Below, piece by piece: positions 1 through 5,963 of a stretch of DNA of 7,198 nucleotides (within the stretch, counting starts at the first letter, position 1; each line of letters starts with the position of its first letter). This stretch comes from an uncultured Planctomycetaceae bacterium (GTDB lineage: Bacteria; Planctomycetota; Planctomycetia; Pirellulales; UBA1268). The notes under the pieces are model-generated. The model was not told the origin of the DNA and ran no database searches. It was given only the letters and a program-made list of their open reading frames with translations. Where the stretch lies: NCBI GenBank assembly GCA_903949225.1, contig CAJAYZ010000357.1, positions 1-7,198 of the forward strand. The letters run 5' to 3'. Made by a program: the position numbers and the translations under genes.

Positions 1-134
1 ATCCATGGCCGCCGCTCTCTCCGCGCCGCTTGCGCTTTCGCCCTCCGGGCTGCGCTGACCGGCGAGGCCGGCTCTCGGAGCACGGGCGACCCCTCGCTGG
101 CGGTGCCTTGTGGCGTGCTCTCAGAGGCCAGTCT
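1..134. other. Left-edge non-coding stretch beyond the DUF1501 gene
   Basis: I see no recognisable protein in this stretch on either strand. One plus-strand frame ends in TGA at 56-58 and could be the last codons of a gene entering from the left (visible tail: short, Ala/Leu/Ser-rich). On the minus strand, an ATG at 6-4 lies about 10 bases after a GGAGAG-like purine run and could start a gene leaving to the left. Neither can be decided from so few codons. The only structure seen is the stem-loop listed separately. Long open frames crossing this stretch on the plus strand are antisense shadows of the DUF1501 gene. Confidence 0.4.
72..126 (-). terminator. Imperfect stem-loop after the DUF1501 stop, possible terminator
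   Basis: Positions 78-84 (GAGCACG) pair perfectly with 114-120 (CGTGCTC). After a two-base internal mismatch, four more pairs form between 72-75 and 123-126. The loop is about 29 bases and holds a small GCGA/TCGC stem. The structure starts 8 bases past the DUF1501 stop codon in the direction of transcription, and a second small stem (CCGG at 59-62 and 68-71) follows it. There is no T-run on the minus strand after either stem, so this is not a canonical intrinsic terminator. It could slow polymerase or protect the 3' end of the mRNA, or be a chance feature of GC-rich DNA. Confidence 0.22.
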
Positions 135-1652
135 TTACGCCAGCAGCGACTTGAGGACGTGCTGTTCTTCGACGCCCGTGAGCCGCTGGTCGAGCCCCTG
201 GAACTTGAACGTGAACCGTTCGTGGTCGATCCCCATCAGATGGAGGATCGTGGCGTTGAACGAGTTCACGTCGACGGGGTTTTCGACGATGTTGTAGCTG
301 AAGTCGTCGGTCTCCCCGAGGACCGTCCCCGCCTTGGAGCCGCCGCCGGCCATCCACATGCAGAAGTTGCGCGGATGGTGGTCGCGGCCGTAGGTGTCGG
401 CGGTGAGCGTCCCCTGCGAGTAGACGGTGCGGCCGAACTCGCCCCCCCAAACGACGAGCGTGTCGTCGAGCATCCCGCGGGCCTTGAGATCCTTGATCAG
501 TGCCGCGGTCGCCTGATCGGTGTCGAGGCACTGGGCCTTGAGGTCGTTGGGGAGATTGCCGTGGTGGTCCCAGCCGCGGTGGAGAATCTGCACGACGCGG
601 ACACCGCGCTCCACGAGCCGCCGCGCGAGGATCAGGCTGTGGGTGAAGGATCCCGGCTTGTTGACGTCATCGCCATACATCGAGAGCGTCTGCGCCGTTT
701 CGCCGCTGAGGTCGACCAGATCGGGCACGCTCGCCTGCATCCGGAAGGCCATCTCGTACTGCGCGATACGGGTCTGCGTCTCGGGATCGTGAAAGCGGTC
801 GTGGCCGCGGGCGTTGAGCTTGCCGAGGGCGTCGAGCATCACACGCCGGTCGGAGCGGGAGACGCCGTCGGGATTGGGGAGATAGAGGACCGGATCGCCG
901 GAGCCACGCATCGCGACCCCGGTGAAGCGGGTGGGGAGGAAGCCGCTCGACCACATCCGCGTGAACAGCGCCTGCGAGGGATTGATGTCGGGCTGTGGCG
1001 TGAAGACGACGAACGCCGGGAGATCGTCGTTCTCGCTCCCCAGGCCGTAGGCGAGCCAGCTCCCCAGGCTCCCCTTCCCCGGCACTTCGCTGCCGGTCAT
1101 CACGTAGGTGCAAGCGGGGTCGTGATTGATGGCGTTGGTGAACACGCTCTTGACGAGCGCCAGGTCGTCGACGACCTCGGCCGTGTAGGGGAGGAGATCG
1201 GTGTTGATCCAGCGGCCGCAGGCGCCGCGCTGCTCAAACTTGAACTTCGACGGGGCCACTGGGAAGCGCTGCTGGCCGCTGGTCATCGTGGAGAGCCGCT
1301 GATCGCCGCGGACACTCGGCGGGAGATCCTTGTCGAAGTAGTCCTTGAGCTTCGGCTTGTAGTCCCAGAGGTCGATCTGCGACGGCCCACCGTTGGGATG
1401 GATGTAGATCACGCTCCGCGCCTTGGGCGCGTGGTGTGGCAAGCCCGGGAGAGCGGGGTGGATTCGGGAGGCGGCGGAGCGAACCGCTGCCGGATCGATG
1501 GCCGCGGCGCCGGCCTTGGCAAACAGCCCGCCGCCACGGCGGCTCTCGAGGAGGGCGAGCGCCGCGGCCCCGGCGCCGACGCCAGAGCGGCGGAGAAACG
1601 CGCGGCGGCAGGCCTGAAGTTGCAGGTCGTGGTCAGCGTGTGGGTGGGCCAT
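135..1652 (-). CDS. DUF1501 family exported protein with Tat signal
   Basis: A 505-residue member of the DUF1501 family, which belongs to the alkaline phosphatase/sulfatase-like fold group; its substrate is unknown. The N-terminus carries a twin-arginine signal: RRAFLRR at residues 16-22, followed by an Ala/Leu-rich hydrophobic stretch to about residue 35, so export of a folded protein is expected. Family signatures are visible in order: HPNGGPSQIDLWD at 85-97, GWDHHGN at 360-366, WGGEFGRT at 402-409 and GRDHHP at 422-427. The His/Asp-rich motifs are plausible metal ligands by analogy with the fold, but that is inference. The C-terminus (DQRLTGVEE, ending in KSLLA) is intact and typical, and length is normal for the family. 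The ATG at 1652 is chosen because GAGGAA lies 6 bases upstream and the Tat motif follows at the usual distance. It starts two bases after the stop of the DUF1553 gene, so the two are very probably translationally coupled. Family assignment is firm; function is not. Confidence 0.95.
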   Translation of the reverse strand: MAHPHADHDLQLQACRRAFLRRSGVGAGAAALALLESRRGGGLFAKAGAAAIDPAAVRSAASRIHPALPGLPHHAPKARSVIYIHPNGGPSQIDLWDYKPKLKDYFDKDLPPSVRGDQRLSTMTSGQQRFPVAPSKFKFEQRGACGRWINTDLLPYTAEVVDDLALVKSVFTNAINHDPACTYVMTGSEVPGKGSLGSWLAYGLGSENDDLPAFVVFTPQPDINPSQALFTRMWSSGFLPTRFTGVAMRGSGDPVLYLPNPDGVSRSDRRVMLDALGKLNARGHDRFHDPETQTRIAQYEMAFRMQASVPDLVDLSGETAQTLSMYGDDVNKPGSFTHSLILARRLVERGVRVVQILHRGWDHHGNLPNDLKAQCLDTDQATAALIKDLKARGMLDDTLVVWGGEFGRTVYSQGTLTADTYGRDHHPRNFCMWMAGGGSKAGTVLGETDDFSYNIVENPVDVNSFNATILHLMGIDHERFTFKFQGLDQRLTGVEEQHVLKSLLA

Positions 1653-1654
1653 GG

Positions 1655-4600
1655 TCAGTTCCTCGAGAGGGTCTCGTCCAGATTGAGGAGCATGTTTGAA
1701 ACGAGCGTCCAGGCGGCCAGTTCCTCCGCCGGGATATTTTCCGGGGCCTTCGACTCGCCCAACGCCACGAGCCGCTTGGCGGCCTCGGAGTCAGCGGCGT
1801 ACCGGCCGCGGTGGGCGGCGAGCTCTTCAGCCACCACCGCCAGCTCCGCCGATTCCGCTCCGCGGGAGATGACGGTGCGGAACAGCCAATCGATCCGGGC
1901 GGCATCGTCAGCGGGGCCAGAGGCGAAGGCGCGCGTGGCGAGGGCCCGGGCCGCCTCGACATGCTGGACGTCGTTCATGAGCTGGAGGGCCTGGAGCGGC
2001 GTGTTGCTCCGCTCGCGGCGGGCGCAGAACTGCTCCCGGTTGGGAGCATCGAAGTTGACCATGAACGGCGGCGGCGCCGTCCGCTTCACGAACGCATAGA
2101 GGCTCCGCCGCCACAGGGCGGGGCCGGTGTCGCGGGCGTAGCGCTGGGTGTTCGAGCCGGCAAAGCCGACCGGCTCCCAGATGTTGTCCGGCTGGTAGGG
2201 GCGGACACCTCGGCCACCGAGCGTGGGGACGAGGAGCCCCGAGACGGCCAGGGCATTGTCACGGATCTGCTCGGCGTCGAGGCGGATCCGCGGGCCGTGG
2301 GCGAGGAGCCTGTTTTCCGGATCGGCGGCCTGGTGCTCAGGGGCGATCGAGGCCTGGCGGCAAAACGCCCGGCTCGTGACCAGGAGCTTGACGACGTGGC
2401 GGGTGTTCCAGCCGCTCTCTCTGTATTCCGTGGCGAGCCAATCGAGGAGCTCCGGATGGCTCGGCGACTCCCCCTGCTGGCCGAAGTCCTCGCTCGTCTT
2501 CACAAGCCCTGTCCCGAAGAACTGCTGCCAGAGCCGGTTGGCGGCAACGCGCGCCACGAGCGGCTGCTCCGGGAGAAGAATCCACTTGGCGAGATCGAGC
2601 CGATTGGGGGTCGCCCCCTCGAGGGTCGCCAGCGGCGGTAGGAAGGCGGGGGTGGCCCGCGTCACCTTCTCCCCCGGCTTGTTGTAGGCCCCACGGAGCA
2701 TGATGAAGCTGTCGCGCATCTGCGGCAGGTCGTTGAACACGAACGTCCGCACAAGCGACTTCTCGAGGTCGTCGCGCTTGCGGCGGGTCTCGACGAGCTC
2801 GCGATCGGGCACCGCAATCCCCTCCGGCTTGTCGCGCCACACGTTCCGCAGCCAGTGGCGGCGAATCCGCGTAACGTCGTCGGCATTGGTCGTCTTCTCG
2901 GGGCCTTCCCGAACAAGTCCGCGGAGCGGCTCCGGGACGTCGTCGAGCTTCTCCTGCCCCACGCGCGGCTTCCACCAAGCAGCGAACGACCGGGCCGGAT
3001 CGGTGGTCGGGTCGTCGGTGCTCGACAGGCCGACCTTGTCCCAGCGGACGTGGCCGTCGAATTGCGTCAGGGCAAAGCCACCGATCTTCGTGCCGGGGGG
3101 CACGCCGATGCTCTCCGGCTTGAAGGCGACACGGACCCACTTCCCCGCCTCGGGGAGCGGCCCGAGCACCATCTGCGACGCCTGGCCGACCGCGCCCCAC
3201 GGGATCACGCCCCCTTCGCCCCACACGGCCCGGTGTTCCCAGCCGTCGGTGTGGAGCTGGATCATGACCGCCCTCGGCGGCGCTGCCGGGTCGATCCAGA
3301 CATGGGCAAACACCTCGCCGCCGGCGGGCCCAGCCTGGATCTCACCGCCGGGCATGAAGACATCCTGGCCGATACCAGAGGCGGTGCGATCGAGGCAGCG
3401 GGCTCCGGAAAGCACAGCGTTCGGCTCGGTTCCCGTATACCAGGTCGGCCCACCGGGGCTGCTCTGCGCGGCGGCGCCGGCGGGGAGATCGTCATCGAGC
3501 CAGACCGATTCGCTTGTCACCGGGGCGGGCTTGGGGTCGGCCGTGGCCGGGTCGACGTAAACAACATTCGCGACCGCCTCTTCGATCCGCTTCTCGAGCT
3601 CCGGCAGCTTCGCGTCGAGCGCTGCCAGTTCCGTCTCCTGCTCGGGCGTGGGGAGCTTGATGACCGGCGCCGTCTGCTCGATGTTGCCGTCGAAGCCGGG
3701 GTCGGCCGCTGAATTGAAGAAGGCGTAGAGGGAATAGAAATCCTTGGCCGAGATCGGGTCGAACTTGTGATCGTGGCAGACGGCGCACTGCCCGGTGAGC
3801 CCCATCCAGGCGTTGAGCGTCGTGGCCGTGCGGTCGACGGCGTAGCGGAAGAGGAGCTCCTCGTTGATCGAGCCTCCCTCGCTCGTCGTCACGTTGCAGC
3901 GCGAGAAGCCGGTGGCTGTCTGCTGCTCGCGCGTGGCGCCGGGGAGGAGATCGCCGGCGAGTTGAAGAATCGTGAATTGATCGAAGGGGAGGTTGTCGTT
4001 GAAGGCCTTCACGACCCAGTCGCGGTAGGCCCACATGTGCCGTTCGTTGTCGAGGTGGAGGCCGTGGGTGTCGGCATAGCGGGCGACGTCGAGCCAGTGG
4101 CGGGCCATCTCCTCGCCATGGTGCGGGCTCGCGAGCAGCCGGTCGACGAGCTTGTCATAGGCATCCGGGGCGGGATCAGCGACGAAGGCCGCCACCTCTT
4201 CCGGAGTCGGCGGCAGGCCGGTGAGCGCGAAGGAGACGCGGCGGATGAGCGTCGGCCGGTCGGCCTCGGCGTTGAGTGGCAGCCCCTCGGCCGCCACGCG
4301 CGCCTCGAGGAACCGATCGATCGGGTTGCCGGGGTCGCCCGGTGCGGCCGGCACCTCGGGGCGGACGATCTTCCGGAACGACCAGTGCTGCTCGTAGGGG
4401 GCCCCGGCCGCGATCCAGCGCGTGAGCAAGTCCTTCTGGGCCTCCGAAAGCTCCTTGTGGAAGTGGGGCGGGGGCATGACCGTGTCGGGATCGGTAGCGA
4501 CGATTCGCGCGATCAGGGCGCTGGCGGCGGTGTCGCCCGGGACGATGGCCCGCTCCCCGCTCTCGAGGGTCGCAAGGGTCGCGGGGCCGTCGTCGAGCCT

Positions 4601-4810
4601 CAAGCCAGCCTCCTGCTTCCCGGGCCCGTGGCAGGCGAAGCAGTGCTCGGAGAGGAGCGGCCGGATGTCACGGTCGAAGCGGATCGGTTTCTCGGCGGCC
4701 GTCCCCACCGTCGCCCCAAACGTCGTTTGGAGGAGACTTGCGGCGAGGAGGAGCGAGAGGCGGGAGGCAGGGCTGGCAAGCCCGGCACGGCGGAGCACGG
4801 AATCACCCAT
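1655..4810 (-). CDS. Planctomycete cytochrome C / DUF1549 / DUF1553 exported protein
   Basis: A 1051-residue protein with the three-part planctomycete architecture. Residues 1-39 look like a Sec signal peptide (RR at 7-8, hydrophobic core about 18-33, likely cleavage near TAA/E at 39-40). Residues about 42-140 match the planctomycete cytochrome C domain, with CFACH at 57-61 and MPPP at 112-115, which could supply haem-iron ligands. Residues about 162-370 match DUF1549, including RHWLDVARYADTHG (237-250) and a second haem-type motif, CAVCHDHKFDP, at 342-352. Residues 386-415 are charged and probably coiled. Residues about 435-600 form a beta-rich insert (HVWIDP at 503-508, GWEHRAVWG at 523-531). 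Residues about 735-1000 are DUF1553, with VAANRLWQQFFGTGLV at 755-770, FGQQGESPSHPELLDWLA at 776-793 and RRERSNTPLQALQLMND at 931-947. It is presumably periplasmic. The substrate and electron partner are unknown. The ATG at 4810 is chosen over upstream in-frame codons because AGGAG precedes it and the signal peptide begins there; the upstream extension is Arg/Pro-rich and non-protein-like. First gene of the operon with DUF1501. Confidence 0.95.
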   Translation of the reverse strand: MGDSVLRRAGLASPASRLSLLLAASLLQTTFGATVGTAAEKPIRFDRDIRPLLSEHCFACHGPGKQEAGLRLDDGPATLATLESGERAIVPGDTAASALIARIVATDPDTVMPPPHFHKELSEAQKDLLTRWIAAGAPYEQHWSFRKIVRPEVPAAPGDPGNPIDRFLEARVAAEGLPLNAEADRPTLIRRVSFALTGLPPTPEEVAAFVADPAPDAYDKLVDRLLASPHHGEEMARHWLDVARYADTHGLHLDNERHMWAYRDWVVKAFNDNLPFDQFTILQLAGDLLPGATREQQTATGFSRCNVTTSEGGSINEELLFRYAVDRTATTLNAWMGLTGQCAVCHDHKFDPISAKDFYSLYAFFNSAADPGFDGNIEQTAPVIKLPTPEQETELAALDAKLPELEKRIEEAVANVVYVDPATADPKPAPVTSESVWLDDDLPAGAAAQSSPGGPTWYTGTEPNAVLSGARCLDRTASGIGQDVFMPGGEIQAGPAGGEVFAHVWIDPAAPPRAVMIQLHTDGWEHRAVWGEGGVIPWGAVGQASQMVLGPLPEAGKWVRVAFKPESIGVPPGTKIGGFALTQFDGHVRWDKVGLSSTDDPTTDPARSFAAWWKPRVGQEKLDDVPEPLRGLVREGPEKTTNADDVTRIRRHWLRNVWRDKPEGIAVPDRELVETRRKRDDLEKSLVRTFVFNDLPQMRDSFIMLRGAYNKPGEKVTRATPAFLPPLATLEGATPNRLDLAKWILLPEQPLVARVAANRLWQQFFGTGLVKTSEDFGQQGESPSHPELLDWLATEYRESGWNTRHVVKLLVTSRAFCRQASIAPEHQAADPENRLLAHGPRIRLDAEQIRDNALAVSGLLVPTLGGRGVRPYQPDNIWEPVGFAGSNTQRYARDTGPALWRRSLYAFVKRTAPPPFMVNFDAPNREQFCARRERSNTPLQALQLMNDVQHVEAARALATRAFASGPADDAARIDWLFRTVISRGAESAELAVVAEELAAHRGRYAADSEAAKRLVALGESKAPENIPAEELAAWTLVSNMLLNLDETLSRN
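1659..1664 (-). promoter_or_regulatory. Ribosome-binding site of the DUF1501 gene, inside the upstream gene
   Basis: On the minus strand GAGGAA lies 6 bases before the ATG at 1652. It is embedded in the last codons of the DUF1553 gene, whose TGA occupies 1657-1655. With a two-base gap between the genes, this arrangement indicates coupled translation from one mRNA and supports the chosen DUF1501 start. Confidence 0.7.
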
Positions 4811-4818
4811 GAACAGCT

Positions 4819-4823
4819 CTCCT
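4819..4823 (-). promoter_or_regulatory. Shine-Dalgarno site that fixes the DUF1553 gene start
   Basis: On the minus strand AGGAG sits 8 bases before the ATG at 4810. It is the best ribosome-binding match near the beginning of this reading frame. The frame stays open for about 120 codons further upstream, so this site is the main reason, with the signal peptide, for placing the start at 4810. Confidence 0.75.
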
Positions 4824-4842
4824 GGGGCGTCGTCCGCGTCGC

Positions 4843-4868
4843 CGATCCCGGAACAGGGGCCGGGATCG
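4843..4868. repeat. 9-bp perfect inverted repeat in the operon leader
   Basis: CGATCCCGG at 4843-4851 is the exact reverse complement of CCGGGATCG at 4860-4868, with an 8-base spacer (AACAGGGG). It lies 32 bases upstream of the DUF1553 ATG and about 19 bases upstream of its Shine-Dalgarno site. As DNA it has the shape of an operator for a dimeric regulator; as RNA it would form a stable 9-bp hairpin in the 5' leader. The sequence cannot distinguish the two, and chance formation in GC-rich DNA is possible. Confidence 0.45.
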
Positions 4869-5166
4869 CGGAGCCTCGTGGAATCGAGGATCGATCGGCG
4901 GGGCAGCGCAGGCAGGGGCGGGCAGATCGTGCGTCCCCCCCGGGCGGCCTGTGCAGCCGATACACTTTCCCAATTCTGCCACACCCCGAAGCGCCGGGCA
5001 AACCATGACGGCGGCCCGCCAGGCGCCCGGGCGTGTGGAACACTTGTCTTGAAAGCCTTCTGGGGCTCTGGCCCGGTGGGGAGTCGCCGCGCGACGCCGC
5101 AATCGCCGGTTCGGCGCCTCGAGCCCGAAGGTGTCTTTGGTTGCCGCGTCCCGAGAGATTCCCGCG

Positions 5167-5934
5167 ATGCCCACGGCACTCCTCGTCGATGACGAGCCTT
5201 CGGCGAGCCTCCGACTCCGCGAGCTCCTTTCGGCGCACAAGGAAATCGAGGTTCTCGCCGCCGTGCGGAGTGTCGCGCAGGCGAGCAGGGTGCTCGAGGA
5301 GCAGGTCCCCGACATCCTCTTCCTCGACGTCGAGCTGCCGGGGGGCTCGGGGCTCAAGCTCCTCGCTGAGCTCTCCGATCGAACGCACGTCTGTTTCATC
5401 ACCGCCCATCCGCAATACGCCGTCACCGCGTTCGAGGTCGGTGCCGTGGATTACCTCCTCAAGCCGATCGACCGGATGCGCCTGGGCGTGGCCGTGGGGC
5501 GTCTGCTGCGGGCGATCCGGGTGGCACAGCTGCTGCCCACGACGGGCTCGGCCGCCGAGTCGACGCCACCCACCGAATGGGGCAAGGAGAGGGAGTCGAC
5601 CTTCGTCGTCACGCTTCGCGGTGGGAAAAAAGCGATCCTCCGTCGTGATGACATCCTCTGGATCGAGGGGCTCGGCAAGTATTCGCGAGTCTGCCTCGCG
5701 GGGGAACGAAAGCCCGCGATCGTTGGGCGCAGCCTCGCGGAATGGATGGAGATTCTGCCGGCAGACATGTTTCCCCGGATCGGCCGCTCGCAGATCATCC
5801 GCCTCGCCAAGCTTTCGCTCGTGACGTGGAAGTCGCGGGAGGAAACGGTCCTCTCGTTCACCGGGAGTCCCGACGCTCTGACGATCGGCCGCTCCGCGGC
5901 CGCCCGGCTCCGCGAGCTGAGTTGCGCGGAGTGA
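5167..5934 (+). CDS. LytTR-family response regulator
   Basis: A 255-residue two-domain DNA-binding response regulator, the expected size for the LytR/AlgR type. The receiver domain covers about residues 3-115: acidic pocket D8/D9, phosphoacceptor D54 in LFLDVELPGG, T79 in FITA, and K99-P100 in DYLLKPID. A Ser/Pro-rich linker spans about 122-142. The C-terminal LytTR DNA-binding domain covers about 145-251, with DDILWIEGLGKYSRV (161-175), the conserved FPRIGRSQIIRL (202-213) and a final helix at about 240-251. All receiver key residues are present, so phosphorylation control is expected. No histidine kinase is visible in the window, so it is an orphan here. The ATG at 5167 is chosen because the first beta-strand begins right after it; an in-frame GTG at 5131 would only add 12 atypical residues. 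The ribosome-binding site (GAGAG, 9 bases upstream) is weak. Divergent from the DUF1553 operon and convergent with the aminopeptidase. The regulated genes are unknown. Confidence 0.93.
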   Translation: MPTALLVDDEPSASLRLRELLSAHKEIEVLAAVRSVAQASRVLEEQVPDILFLDVELPGGSGLKLLAELSDRTHVCFITAHPQYAVTAFEVGAVDYLLKPIDRMRLGVAVGRLLRAIRVAQLLPTTGSAAESTPPTEWGKERESTFVVTLRGGKKAILRRDDILWIEGLGKYSRVCLAGERKPAIVGRSLAEWMEILPADMFPRIGRSQIIRLAKLSLVTWKSREETVLSFTGSPDALTIGRSAAARLRELSCAE

Positions 5935-5963
5935 GGAGGCTTCGTCAGGCCCGGCAGGAGCCG

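Larger units (their letters stand above)
4811..5166. promoter_or_regulatory. Divergent intergenic region between the operon and the regulator
   Basis: This 356-base stretch must hold the 5' leaders, and most likely the promoters, of two divergent units: the DUF1553-DUF1501 operon leftward and the LytTR regulator rightward. No protein-like frame is present; the in-frame extension upstream of 4810 is Arg/Pro-rich and lacks family similarity. The stretch is GC-rich with one less GC-rich patch at about 4960-4977, a plausible place for a leftward promoter, but I could not identify a convincing -35/-10 pair. Several dyads are present: 4843-4868 (listed separately), the palindrome CGCCCGGGCG at 5024-5033, and a 5-bp stem with a GTT loop at 5104-5116. 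Confidence 0.5.

Noticed and set aside
30..2099. A 689-codon open frame on the plus strand, antisense to the DUF1501 gene and the 3' part of the DUF1553 gene
   Set aside because: The opposite strand carries two recognised families with full motifs. The plus-strand translation is Arg/Glu/Gly/Val-rich with no domain, signal or ribosome-binding site. Such frames arise from codon bias in GC-rich genes.
4843..4929. Cluster of GATCG/CGATC pentamers, including GATCGATC at 4889-4896
   Set aside because: The same pentamer is frequent throughout the coding regions of this window, so the local cluster is not convincing as a regulatory motif.
4950..4985. Candidate leftward promoter in the less GC-rich patch (a TGTATC-like -10 and a TGGCAGAATTGGGA stretch resembling a sigma-54 element)
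   Set aside because: The -35/-10 spacing is wrong and the sigma-54 resemblance fails at the required downstream GC position; only the composition supports a promoter here.
3767..5008. A 413-codon plus-strand open frame antisense to the 5' part of the DUF1553 gene
   Set aside because: Same cause: it mirrors the codon pattern of the real gene, has no recognisable domain, and runs through the intergenic region without a plausible start signal.
4811..5117. LytTR-type direct repeats in the intergenic region (for example CTGTTC near 4811-4816, CCTGTTCC near 4850-4857, GGTTCGG near 5108-5114)
   Set aside because: They match the LytTR consensus poorly, are not spaced as a 9-bp repeat pair about one helical turn apart, and the first abuts the DUF1553 start codon.
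5131..5166. Earlier GTG start for the LytTR regulator at 5131
   Set aside because: It would add 12 residues before the first receiver strand, which normally begins within a few residues of the start; no good ribosome-binding site precedes it.
4811..5179. N-terminal extension of the DUF1553 protein up to an ATG at 5179
   Set aside because: The extension is Arg/Pro/Gly-rich and unlike the family, would bury the signal peptide 123 residues inside the protein and would overlap the start of the LytTR gene. The ATG at 4810 has a good AGGAG site and a signal peptide directly after it.
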